Assembly: GCF_900129925.1 (NCBI RefSeq)
Contig: NZ_FQXI01000013.1
Coordinates: 1 to 54,454 of the forward strand
DNA from: Anaerosphaera aminiphila DSM 21120
GTDB lineage: Bacteria; Bacillota; Clostridia; Tissierellales; Peptoniphilaceae
Reading direction: 5' to 3'
Length of the DNA: 54,454 nt
Shown: in pieces, positions 16,707 through 25,253 of the stretch
Numbering within the stretch: position 1 is the first letter of the stretch
How the letters are laid out: every line of letters begins with the position of its first letter
Position numbers and translations under genes: made by a program
Notes under the pieces: generated by a model
What the model saw: the letters and a program-made list of their open reading frames with translations, nothing else
Database searches by the model: none
Told to the model about the DNA's origin: nothing

Positions 16707-19015
16707 ATCTGCTCCATATTTACTAAATTATATTCTACATTCATTTTTTCCATTTCCATCTTTTCTCTATTAGTTGCTGAAAAAATAATTACTTGCTTTG
16801 ATTTAGATATTTCATTTAGATATTTAATCGTACTTTCAAGTCTATTATCATCATATTGAATAAAGTGGTCATCTAAAACTATAGGTGCATTTTCAAACAA
16901 TAAGTTTAAAATTGATATTCTAAATGCCAAGTAAATTTGATCAATTGTTCCATTACTTAGTTCACTTGTCTTTACATACTTATCTACTTCACTGTCATAC
17001 ACGCTTATATTAAATTGAGAGTCAATATTTATATTGTCGTATTTGGAATTTGTAAACTTCTTTAACAAATCAGATATACTATCTCTTAGTAGAGGAAGTA
17101 TATTTTCTTTGTTTTCTTTTGAAATTTCTCTAATTAACTCTATAGCCTCTTCACTGGACTTTTTATCTTTTTCTTTTTCATCAAGTTCTTTAGTTTTAAA
17201 ACTCAATTCCTCTTTAAATTTTTCCAACTTTTTAATTGACACTTCAACTATTGATATTCTCTCTTTTACTCTGGTTAATTCCAATTCAATATTTCTGTAC
17301 TCTTCTTTTACTGATGAAGTATCTATATCTTCTATTTGCACTTTGTGATTTAACTCTTCAAAGTCTCTGCCTTCTAAAAGCAAATTAATTATATTTTCTA
17401 AATTTTCTATTTTTGTATCTACTGAAATTATTTTCAAATCTTCATTAAATTTATCTTTAAATTCACTTATATTTTCAATGCCATAACTTTTAAAAATATT
17501 GTCTTGTTCATTTTTTAATTTTTTAAGTTCTTCATCTAAAGTATAGAGTTCAGACTTTTGTTTTTCAATTTCGCTGTTTAACAACTCTGTCTTTAATTTG
17601 TTTTCATTTAAAGTTTTTAATTTACTATCTATAAATTGTTCTAATTCCACATTGTCTTTTACTTTGTATTTTTTACATAGATTATCTAACAATATGTCTA
17701 ATTCTTTCTTCTTTAAAGTTTTTTCACTAGATTTTTTTTCATAATCTTCAACTTTTGTATTTAATCTATTTACAACATCTAAATTCATTCTAATTTTAAT
17801 TGACCTTAAGTAAATATATATTCCAAATCCAACACTTATAAGATTTAAATAATATTTTTTAAAGTAAATTGAAATAATAAGTATTAATACTATGGCTACT
17901 CCCGATAAACTTATTAGTGAAGTGATTTTGCCACTGGAATTTTTAACATTTTTAATATCCAGACGTATAAATTCTATTTCTTTAGAATAGTTTATTGCAT
18001 TTAACTCACGAAGTGTGTTGTTTAAATTTTGTATATGAGCAAAGTCCTTTTTTAACTCCTCTTCCTCATCTAAGTTAAGCTCACTTGTGCTTGAACCGAG
18101 CATTGAAAGTTCACTTATTTTTCTCTCTATATTGTAAATTTTCTTTTCAAGTTCTATAACTTTTTCATAGGACTCATAGCTTATTAAATTGTCACTGCTT
18201 TTTTTATTTAATAAGTCTGCAATTTCGCTTTTCTTTTCTAAAATCTCATTGTAGCGCTTTTGATCTTCAATTAACTCCGCTCTACCTATTTCACTTTTTA
18301 AAAAATCTTGTCTCTTTTTTAATTTTTCTTGTTCAGTTAATAGATCATCATAATCAGATTTTTCATTTTCCAAAATAAATATTTCTCTTTTAAGTTTTTC
18401 AATTTCACTACTTAATTTTCCAATTTCACTTTTGCTTAAACTCTGCTTTCCCAAAGTATTTAACTGCTCTTGAATTAAGGATATTGCCTTCATTGGATTT
18501 ACAAGCTCATCACTGGCAGTGGAAAAGTTTTCAATTTTCTCCTTAAGAGCTTCGTAACTTTCTTGCTTGGGCTCAGTTTGTAACTGTCCCACAAAAAAAC
18601 TGTTTAAAAATACAGTGCTGTTCACCCCAAATAGATAAGCTCCAGGTTGCTTTATCTTAGTATATTTAATAAGTTCATCAGAATTTGAAATGTTTTCTCC
18701 CGTGGATAAATTTATGAAACTAAGTTCATTTTTATTAAAATCTCTCTCAATTCTAAATATATTTCCATCTTCAACTTCTAAATATCCTCTATAATCTGTT
18801 CCCAGCCAAGGTCTATATTTTTCAAAGTTTTCATCAAAAATACGCCTCTTTGTAGAGTCTTTTGCAAAGCCGTAGAACATCCCAAATAAAAATGTAAAGA
18901 CAGTTGATTTTCCACTTTCATTATTTCCAACTATTAAATTAAGCCCCTTTGAGAGCTTTATTTTTTTATTGTGAAATTTTCCAAAATTTGAAATTCCAAT
19001 TTCATTAATTTTCAT
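16703..19015 (-). CDS. YhaN/SbcC-like ATPase with internal membrane segments
   Basis: A 770-residue AAA-type ATPase of the Rad50/SbcC superfamily. The N-terminal ATPase half has the P-loop GNNESGKST (about 30-38), and the C-terminal half carries Walker B (APIVLDDHF) and VIIFSATNRE. Between them are long coiled coils (about 180-360 and 415-640). At the hinge, near residues 365-400, two hydrophobic stretches (LISLSGVAIVLILIISIY and YYLNLISVGFGIYIYL) look like a membrane hairpin, a trait also seen in Bacillus YhaN. It would partner the YhaO-like nuclease upstream, which it overlaps by 11 bp. Probably a membrane-tethered DNA-end processing complex; the substrate is not shown. Confidence 0.82.
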   Translation of the reverse strand: MKINEIGISNFGKFHNKKIKLSKGLNLIVGNNESGKSTVFTFLFGMFYGFAKDSTKRRIFDENFEKYRPWLGTDYRGYLEVEDGNIFRIERDFNKNELSFINLSTGENISNSDELIKYTKIKQPGAYLFGVNSTVFLNSFFVGQLQTEPKQESYEALKEKIENFSTASDELVNPMKAISLIQEQLNTLGKQSLSKSEIGKLSSEIEKLKREIFILENEKSDYDDLLTEQEKLKKRQDFLKSEIGRAELIEDQKRYNEILEKKSEIADLLNKKSSDNLISYESYEKVIELEKKIYNIERKISELSMLGSSTSELNLDEEEELKKDFAHIQNLNNTLRELNAINYSKEIEFIRLDIKNVKNSSGKITSLISLSGVAIVLILIISIYFKKYYLNLISVGFGIYIYLRSIKIRMNLDVVNRLNTKVEDYEKKSSEKTLKKKELDILLDNLCKKYKVKDNVELEQFIDSKLKTLNENKLKTELLNSEIEKQKSELYTLDEELKKLKNEQDNIFKSYGIENISEFKDKFNEDLKIISVDTKIENLENIINLLLEGRDFEELNHKVQIEDIDTSSVKEEYRNIELELTRVKERISIVEVSIKKLEKFKEELSFKTKELDEKEKDKKSSEEAIELIREISKENKENILPLLRDSISDLLKKFTNSKYDNINIDSQFNISVYDSEVDKYVKTSELSNGTIDQIYLAFRISILNLLFENAPIVLDDHFIQYDDNRLESTIKYLNEISKSKQVIIFSATNREKMEMEKMNVEYNLVNMEQI

Positions 19016-20045
19016 TTTTCGCCTCTAACAGTGCTTTTAAGCCAATATTTAGCAATCTCGTGTCTGCTTTGGCACCTGCAATATACTTCCCTATTATATT
19101 TTCTCTATTTTTTTCATATAGCTCTTCAATTGATATAGTGAGTTTTAATTCATCTACTATCTCTACATAAAAAAATCCCCTTTGATTTTTTAGTACTTCT
19201 ATTAAGTAATTTGGATTAGTGTATTTTCCTCTTACAATTACTCTGTTTAAATCTTCTTTTTTAGAAGACAGTAAATTATTAAACTCCTCCAAAACTTTTT
19301 CAACTGTAATATCCTCTGAAACTTCTAAGATTATCTCATTGTACTTTCGTATTGAATTGGAAATAAAATCAACTTTTCTTTCTCCATTTTCAATTTCCAC
19401 AACTAAAAATCCTCTGTCTCCCAATTCCGAAAAACTCAGCCCCTCAGGAGAACCACAGTAATAGCAATTGTCTTCTATTTTCTGCTCTAAGTGAATGTGA
19501 CCTAGGGCAACATAGTCAAATTTATATTCATCTATTACTTTCATATCTATGGGAAAATAATCTCTTCCACCGACGCTTCCATGAAGCATTAGTATATTTG
19601 TCTTTTCATCTTCCACTTTAAAGTTTAAATCTGTATTAAAGTCAAATTGACGGTTCCACGAAATGCCATGTACCCTTAAATTTAACTCATCAATATCAAA
19701 AAATGCATCTTTATTAAAAATATAAACTTTCTCATTAAAATCTACCTTATATAAAAGAGAATTTTCATCTATATAATCATGATTTCCCCCAATAATAAAA
19801 GTATATGCACTATTTAATTTGTTTAGTATATCTCTAAATCTGAGCATATCTGAAAAAGTAAAGTACTCTCTCTCATATATATCTCCACATATTAAAAGTA
19901 CATCTATATTATTGTCATTTACATATTCTATTGTATTTTTAAAACTCACCCATAGTTCTTCTCTTCTAATGGAAGAAATATTTTGAGGTAGTTCTCCTTT
20001 GTAAAATCTACCTAAGTGTAAATCTCCAGTATGTAAGATTTTCAT
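19005..20045 (-). CDS. YhaO/SbcD-like DNA repair exonuclease
   Basis: A 346-residue metallophosphoesterase of the Mre11/SbcD/YhaO class. Motifs in order: HTGDLHLGR, LICGDIYERE, IIGGNHDYID, MLHGSVGG and ALGHIHLEQ. The C-terminal 130 residues form the capping region. The start at 20045 lies after GGGGGTGATT and begins directly with the nuclease domain. It is first in an overlapping operon with the SbcC-like ATPase, the phosphoesterase and the CYTH gene. Likely role: 3'-5' exonuclease/endonuclease subunit in DNA-end processing. Confidence 0.86.
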   Translation of the reverse strand: MKILHTGDLHLGRFYKGELPQNISSIRREELWVSFKNTIEYVNDNNIDVLLICGDIYEREYFTFSDMLRFRDILNKLNSAYTFIIGGNHDYIDENSLLYKVDFNEKVYIFNKDAFFDIDELNLRVHGISWNRQFDFNTDLNFKVEDEKTNILMLHGSVGGRDYFPIDMKVIDEYKFDYVALGHIHLEQKIEDNCYYCGSPEGLSFSELGDRGFLVVEIENGERKVDFISNSIRKYNEIILEVSEDITVEKVLEEFNNLLSSKKEDLNRVIVRGKYTNPNYLIEVLKNQRGFFYVEIVDELKLTISIEELYEKNRENIIGKYIAGAKADTRLLNIGLKALLEAKNEN

Positions 20046-20060
20046 ATAATCACCCCCATA

Positions 20061-20089
20061 ATTATATCTTATATAAATACCTATCACAA
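20061..20089 (-). promoter_or_regulatory. Promoter of YhaO/YhaN operon
   Basis: Minus strand TTGTGA, 17-bp spacer, TATAAT. Transcription would start near 20054, inside or at the edge of the Shine-Dalgarno sequence, so the leader is extremely short (about 10 nt). Confidence 0.7.
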
Positions 20090-20097
20090 CATTTCAC

Positions 20098-20138
20098 ATT
20101 AAAAAATAGAGACTATAGCCATACTATAAGTCTCTATC
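20098..20138 (-). terminator. Terminator of the YbaK-PGM-PfkB-isochorismatase group
   Basis: Minus-strand stem ATAGAGACTTATAG / CTATAGTCTCTAT with one bulge, followed by TTTTTT. Confidence 0.75.
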
Positions 20139-20228
20139 ATAAATTTATATATTTTGCCAATATACTATTTCTTTAATTTTAAAATTTACTACTTATTTTC
20201 ACAAATACAAAATTCTCTAAATTTCCAA

Positions 20229-20780
20229 CTACATTATTAATTTTTGAACTTTCTTAAATTCATCAGTGCCTGCAATTGAATTTAAGTCAAACATTATAGA
20301 TTCCACATTTGAAACCACACAGCCCATATCTTTAAATTGGCTTAGTGCATTTTTATAATTAAATTCAGATCTGGAGCCCATTGCATCACTTGCAATAAAT
20401 ACTTCATATCCTGCTTTAATTAAATCTCTTGCTGTCAACAACACACATATATGAGCTTCTATTCCGCACATTACAATTTGACTTTTCTTTTTAGCTTCCA
20501 GTTCAGCTCTAAAATTTTCATCTAACATGCAACTAAAGCTCTTTTTTTCTATTTCCTTAGTTTCTCCTATAGGTTCTATTATCTCAGCATTTGTATAGCC
20601 TAAACCCTTTGGATATTGAGCTGTTACCATTCTATCTATATCCATTATCTGCGCCATATGTGACAGTATTTTTGCATTTTTTAAAACTTCTTCCTTATTA
20701 CTTATTGCTTTTAAAAGTTTATCTTGTAAATCTACAAATAAGAACAAAGTTTTTTCTCTATCTAAATTAAAATTTTTCAT
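20229..20780 (-). CDS. Isochorismatase-family cysteine hydrolase
   Basis: A 183-residue hydrolase of the isochorismatase/YcaC group. The catalytic triad can be read: D17 (FVDLQDKL), Lys in EKKSFSC and Cys in MCGIEAHIC, with the cis-peptide region GIEAH. These enzymes cleave amide or vinyl-ether bonds; the substrate is unknown. It follows the PfkB-like gene by 8 bp with AGGAGG before ATG, and the group ends at the hairpin at 20098. Confidence 0.87.
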   Translation of the reverse strand: MKNFNLDREKTLFLFVDLQDKLLKAISNKEEVLKNAKILSHMAQIMDIDRMVTAQYPKGLGYTNAEIIEPIGETKEIEKKSFSCMLDENFRAELEAKKKSQIVMCGIEAHICVLLTARDLIKAGYEVFIASDAMGSRSEFNYKNALSQFKDMGCVVSNVESIMFDLNSIAGTDEFKKVQKLIM

Positions 20781-20788
20781 AAATCCTC

Positions 20789-21700
20789 CTATATTTTACT
20801 TACTTTTATACCGGTCATTAGCTTTTTAATATCTGCCATTGAAACCATTCTAAATTTTACAAAATTTTCTACAATTGAAGAGGCTACTGAAAATTTTATA
20901 GTAGTTTCAAAGTCATATTTTCTCTCAAATCCAAATCCGATTCCAGCCAATATTAAATTTTTATTTATTTTAGTAATATCATTCTTAAAACTTTCAAAGT
21001 CTACCTTTATAGATTCAGTTTTGTTTGCAACTATTACACCATTTTCAGATATAACTATTAGGTTTACTATTCCCTTGTTTAATACAAATTTAGATGCTCT
21101 TATTACGTCATTTTGAGTTTTAATAATTGTATTTGTAAATCTCTCCAACTCTTCCTTTTCAACTATGGCAATAAAAGGTTTTTGCTCCCCTAAATCTTCA
21201 AATCTTTTTATATTTAGTGCAACGTCAATTCCCCTTCTGTTGCAAAGGCTTATTAACGTTTCATAGGTTCTATCTCCCCATGCATCAAAGTCTATTTCCG
21301 GAATACACACTAAATTTCTATTAGTACTTTCCTTTGATAGTTTTATTAAAAAATCATCTCTGTTTTCTGATGTTATTCTAGGACTTTTCGTTCTAACTAC
21401 TGTTCTAAAAGACTTGTTTTGAATTAAAATCTCTTCAATGTTTTCATCTACAATTCTAATAAAATCATAGTCCACAGAATTTTCACTTAACCTTGTCTTT
21501 ATTTCTTCTCCTGTTTCTCCTCCTAGAAAAGTTAAAAGTTTGGGATTTGCCCCTAAGTACCTTAAAAAAAACACGCTGTCTACTCCATATCCAGATGCAT
21601 ATACTCTTGATTCTTCTGACTCATTTTCAGCATTCTTTTTAAAATTGCTGACTTTATATTTTCTAGTTATCTTTGGGTTGAGATCACAATATATAATCAT
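20789..21700 (-). CDS. Degenerate PfkB-fold protein (likely non-catalytic)
   Basis: A 303-residue protein of the FruK/LacC branch of PfkB kinases. It keeps the fold markers: N-terminal MIIYCDLNPKITRKY, the sugar-site glycine region YASGYGVDSVFFLRYLGA, and VNLIVISENGVIVAN before the nucleotide region. The GAGD anion-hole motif that carries the catalytic Asp is missing: the aligned segment reads INKNLILAGIGFGF, with Asn where Asp should be. Phosphotransfer is therefore doubtful. It lies between phosphoglucomutase and the isochorismatase-like gene with short gaps, so a regulatory or sugar-binding role is possible. Confidence 0.72.
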   Translation of the reverse strand: MIIYCDLNPKITRKYKVSNFKKNAENESEESRVYASGYGVDSVFFLRYLGANPKLLTFLGGETGEEIKTRLSENSVDYDFIRIVDENIEEILIQNKSFRTVVRTKSPRITSENRDDFLIKLSKESTNRNLVCIPEIDFDAWGDRTYETLISLCNRRGIDVALNIKRFEDLGEQKPFIAIVEKEELERFTNTIIKTQNDVIRASKFVLNKGIVNLIVISENGVIVANKTESIKVDFESFKNDITKINKNLILAGIGFGFERKYDFETTIKFSVASSIVENFVKFRMVSMADIKKLMTGIKVSKI

Positions 21701-21710
21701 ATATCCTCCA

Positions 21711-23396
21711 TTAATTTATACTATAAAGTTTATTTAATAAATCTTCCTTAATTTCTCTTAGTTTTTCAACTGCTCTTTTCTCATCTTCGTCCTTTGTATA
21801 AATATACAGTTTTATCTTGGGCTCTGTTCCTGAAGGTCTTATTGCAAACCAAGAGCCGTCTTCTAAATAATATTTTAAAACATTTGATGCTGCTACATCT
21901 TTATACCCATTTAAATAGTCTATTCTTTCTTTTAGCTCTATTTTTCCAAAAGAAGTAAACTCCTGCTCTCTAAAATACTTCATCATTCTGGAAATTCTCT
22001 CGCTTCCCTCAATTCCCTCAAGTACTATACTTGTTAAATCTTCCTTGAAATATCCAAATTCTCTATATATTTCTTCAAGTACTTCTACTAAATTCTTACC
22101 TCGTTTTTTATAGTAAGCTGCCATTTCAACTATCATCATAGATGAAATAACTGCATCTTTATCTCTCACGTGATCTCCATACACATATCCAATACTCTCT
22201 TCATAGCCGAATATAAATTTATATTCTCTAGTCTTGTCCCAGAGATTTGCAAGTGAACAAATATGCTTAAATCCCGTTAGTGTTTCAAATGTGCTGACAC
22301 CTAAACTCTCTGCAATTTCTCTTCCCAAATCTCCTGTGACTATTGACTTAACCATGGCTGCGTCAAAGGGAATAATATTTTTGTCATTTAATCTGTTTAA
22401 TATATAGTGTATTAAAAGTGCACCTGTTTGATTTCCATTAAAGGCGTAGTATTCACCTACAGATTTTTTTCCCATCATTGCAACTCTATCACAGTCGGGA
22501 TCTGTGGCAAATATTAAATCTGCATTTAACTCCTGTGCCAGTTTAATAGAATATTCAAAAGCTTTTATATCTTCAGGATTGGGATATCCCACTGTTTCAA
22601 ATGTAGGATCAGGATGCTCCTGTTCAGAAACTACATTTATATTTGTAAATCCCCTTTGCTCTAATACATATCTAACGGGCTTATTTCCCGTTCCATTTAG
22701 TGGAGAATATACCACACAAATATCTTTGTCTATATCTTCACTTAAACTCTTAGAGAGGGTTTTCTTGTAGTAGCTCTCATCTAAATCACTTTTTATTATC
22801 TCAACTAGTCCGCTTTCTACGGTTCTTTTATAGTCCATAATTTCTACGTCTTCATATTTTAACTTTTTAATTTCAGAAAGTATTTCATTTGCAATATCAT
22901 CTAATATTTGAGAGCCCTCCTCCCAGTAAACTTTATAGCCGTTGTACTGTTTCGGATTGTGACTTGCTGTCACTACTATTCCTGAAATTGCCCCTAAATA
23001 CCTAACTGCGTATGATAGCATTGGCGTAGGTCTTATATCGCTAAACAAATAAGTTTTTATTCCATTTGCTGCAAATACTCTTGATGCTACATCTGTAAAT
23101 TCCTTAGACATAAATCTCACGTCATAGGCTATTACAACTCCTCTTTCCATAGCTTCTGTTCCACGTTTTTTTATTACATTTGCCAGACCTTGAGTAGCTC
23201 GTGAAACTACGTACTTGTTCATTCTATTAGTTCCAGCTCCTATAATTCCTCTAAGTCCTGCAGTTCCAAACTCTAAATCTCTATAAAATCTATCTTTTAA
23301 TTCATTTTCATCTTTTATATTTTCTATTTCAGCCTTTGATTCTAAATCAATTACTGAACTTTCAAGCCATTCATTCATTTTATTTCTATAATCCAC
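21711..23396 (-). CDS. Phosphoglucomutase/phosphomannomutase
   Basis: A 561-residue alpha-D-phosphohexomutase, similar in length to PgcA. Motifs: TASHNPKQYNG with the phosphoserine, ATDPDCDRV for the metal, GYEESIGY for the sugar, and RPSGTEPKIKLYI for the substrate phosphate. It interconverts glucose 1- and 6-phosphate, feeding UDP-glucose and wall glycan synthesis. The start is taken at GTG 23396, 6 nt after AAAGGGTG; an earlier GTG at 23405 lies in that ribosome-binding site. It overlaps the YbaK gene. Confidence 0.92.
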   Translation of the reverse strand: MDYRNKMNEWLESSVIDLESKAEIENIKDENELKDRFYRDLEFGTAGLRGIIGAGTNRMNKYVVSRATQGLANVIKKRGTEAMERGVVIAYDVRFMSKEFTDVASRVFAANGIKTYLFSDIRPTPMLSYAVRYLGAISGIVVTASHNPKQYNGYKVYWEEGSQILDDIANEILSEIKKLKYEDVEIMDYKRTVESGLVEIIKSDLDESYYKKTLSKSLSEDIDKDICVVYSPLNGTGNKPVRYVLEQRGFTNINVVSEQEHPDPTFETVGYPNPEDIKAFEYSIKLAQELNADLIFATDPDCDRVAMMGKKSVGEYYAFNGNQTGALLIHYILNRLNDKNIIPFDAAMVKSIVTGDLGREIAESLGVSTFETLTGFKHICSLANLWDKTREYKFIFGYEESIGYVYGDHVRDKDAVISSMMIVEMAAYYKKRGKNLVEVLEEIYREFGYFKEDLTSIVLEGIEGSERISRMMKYFREQEFTSFGKIELKERIDYLNGYKDVAASNVLKYYLEDGSWFAIRPSGTEPKIKLYIYTKDEDEKRAVEKLREIKEDLLNKLYSIN

Positions 23397-23868
23397 TTGT
23401 TTCACCCTTTACTAAATCTGCAAATTTTGCATTTATTAAATTTGCAACTTCTACTGGATTTACTTTTATCTGCATGCCCACTTTTCCACCACTTACAAAA
23501 AAATAATCTTTACTTTTTGCAGTTTCATCTATAAATGTCGTAAATAATTTTTTCATTCCAACAGGGGAACATCCTCCATGAACATATCCTGTCAAACTCA
23601 AAAGATTTTTTTGTGGAAGCATTTCAATTTTCTTCTCCCCGCTTACAATTGCCGCTTTTTTTAAGTCCAATTCTCCATATACGGGTATTACAAATACATA
23701 GTAACTTTCTTTAGATTCTGTAACTAAAGTCTTATAAACTAAATATACATCTTCTTTTAAAGTCTTTGCAACTTCCACTCCCGAGATTCCACCTTTAGAA
23801 GAATATTCTATAACTTCATAATTTACATTGTTTTTTTCTAAAATTCTCATTGCATTTGTCTTTTTCAT
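23386..23868 (-). CDS. ybaK: YbaK/EbsC-family Cys-tRNA(Pro) deacylase
   Basis: A 160-residue editing-domain protein. Family marks: VYKTLVTESKESYYVFVIP, the KKAAIVSGEKKIEML segment with the key Lys, and GYVHGGCSPVGMKK, the conserved glycine-rich loop. It hydrolyses Cys mischarged on tRNA-Pro in the cytoplasm. GGTGAT precedes the ATG. It overlaps the start of the mutase gene, a coupling that is probably only genomic compactness. Confidence 0.88.
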   Translation of the reverse strand: MKKTNAMRILEKNNVNYEVIEYSSKGGISGVEVAKTLKEDVYLVYKTLVTESKESYYVFVIPVYGELDLKKAAIVSGEKKIEMLPQKNLLSLTGYVHGGCSPVGMKKLFTTFIDETAKSKDYFFVSGGKVGMQIKVNPVEVANLINAKFADLVKGETSGL

Positions 23869-23952
23869 TTTAAAATCACCACATTCTTCCTATATTTTAC
23901 AGTAAATATCAACTTTTTTCACCTTTAAATATTTTAACAGCTTACAAATATT

Positions 23953-23998
23953 TAAAAAGGTATTTTAGACTTTATTTTAAATCTAAAATACCTTTTCT
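23953..23998. terminator. Bidirectional-looking terminator after hutG
   Basis: Stem AAAAGGTATTTTAGA with its exact complement around a 12-nt AT loop; T-run on the minus strand after the hutG stop. Confidence 0.85.
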
Positions 23999-24008
23999 TC
24001 AATTTTAT

Positions 24009-25010
24009 TTAATTAAATTTCATCTCTGAAAAAGTTATAACTAAGGTAAAAATTAAAATAGCAGCTAAATTTGCTGTTGTATTGTCAGAGTCGAAACGAG
24101 GCGAAACTTCTGCAATGTCAAAACTTATTAATTTTTTTGACTTTATAATGTGCTTTAAAAATAATATTGCCATCTCAGGGTCAAGTCCAAGAGGTTGAGG
24201 AGCACTTACTCCTGGTGCAAAGGCTGTTGAAAATACGTCAGAACATATAGTAGCGTAAATATAATCTTGTTTTTCAATAAACATATCCAATTTTGGAATA
24301 GTACTTTCATAATCTCCGTTTACAATATCCTTTGCCAATATATATTCCACACCTAATTCTTCTGCAACTTCAAATAGTTTTTTTGTATTTGAGTGTTTTT
24401 GTATACCCAGACAAAAATAGGAATAGTTTAAATTTTTCTCCTTTGTATAGTCTGCAATTTGTCTAAACATAGTACCTGAAGTGCCATGTTCTTTATAAGG
24501 TCTCAAGTCAAAATGGGCATCAAAATTTATAATTCCCAAATTTTTCTTTGAACTTTTTTCTAATAATTGAGAAATCCCCTTGTAATGGCCAAAGGCAATT
24601 TCATGCCCCCCGCCTAAGAGTATGGGCATTAAGTTAAAAGATAATATTCTCTCAACTGCCATTGCCAGTGCATCTTGAGATTCTTCCAGGTTATCCACTG
24701 TACTAATATTTCCACAATCAAAGAGCTTTACATTTTTATTAAATTGGCAAGGTAAGTTTGAAAGTTCTCTTCTAATTGCCTCCGGTCCATTTGCCGCTCC
24801 AGCACGACCTTTATTTAATTTAATTCCTAAATCACTTTGAAATCCCAAAAATCCAAAGCCAATTTCTCCATTAAATGGCTTTAAATTTTCATCATTTAAA
24901 TCAATTAGCTCAACCCATTGATGCCAGCGGAAACTGTCAAAATCATTTTCATCATCAATTCTTCCACTCCAAGTTTCTTTACTTTCAAGAGAATAGTTTT
25001 TTATATTCAT
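24009..25010 (-). CDS. hutG: Formimidoylglutamase (arginase/ureohydrolase family)
   Basis: A 333-residue ureohydrolase. Metal-site motifs: LGGGHEIAFGH, INFDAHFDLRPY and CSDVFSTAFAPGVSAPQPLGL. The last one is the HutG type (APGVSAP), with Cys-Ser-Asp where arginases have D-x-D. It would split N-formimidoyl-L-glutamate to glutamate and formamide in histidine breakdown. No hutH, hutU or hutI is in this window, so the rest of the route, if present, lies elsewhere. The gene stands alone between a good promoter and a strong terminator. Confidence 0.82.
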   Translation of the reverse strand: MNIKNYSLESKETWSGRIDDENDFDSFRWHQWVELIDLNDENLKPFNGEIGFGFLGFQSDLGIKLNKGRAGAANGPEAIRRELSNLPCQFNKNVKLFDCGNISTVDNLEESQDALAMAVERILSFNLMPILLGGGHEIAFGHYKGISQLLEKSSKKNLGIINFDAHFDLRPYKEHGTSGTMFRQIADYTKEKNLNYSYFCLGIQKHSNTKKLFEVAEELGVEYILAKDIVNGDYESTIPKLDMFIEKQDYIYATICSDVFSTAFAPGVSAPQPLGLDPEMAILFLKHIIKSKKLISFDIAEVSPRFDSDNTTANLAAILIFTLVITFSEMKFN

Positions 25011-25050
25011 GTTAGTCTCCTTTATTTTATTAGAACTTTTAAAGCTTTAA

Positions 25051-25079
25051 ATTATATTATGTTTTTCCTAATATTTTCA
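25051..25079 (-). promoter_or_regulatory. Promoter of hutG
   Basis: Minus strand TTGAAA, 17-bp spacer, TATAAT, about 35 bp before the start codon. Confidence 0.8.
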
Positions 25080-25194
25080 AGCTTTAAAATTTTCATCACA
25101 CTCGTCTTTAAGGTTATTCCGAATATTTCTACTATCTATTTTACAATATTTAACTATTTTTTTCACCTTTTATTGAATTTGTATAAGTTTATGT

Positions 25195-25222
25195 AAAAAA
25201 CAGAAGCTAAATTCAGCCTCTG
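25195..25222 (-). terminator. Terminator of YjiH-family gene
   Basis: Minus-strand stem CAGAGGCT / AGCTTCTG (one G-U pair) followed by TTTTTT. Confidence 0.7.
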
Positions 25223-25253
25223 CTTTAAATTAAATATTAATACTTTTTATATA

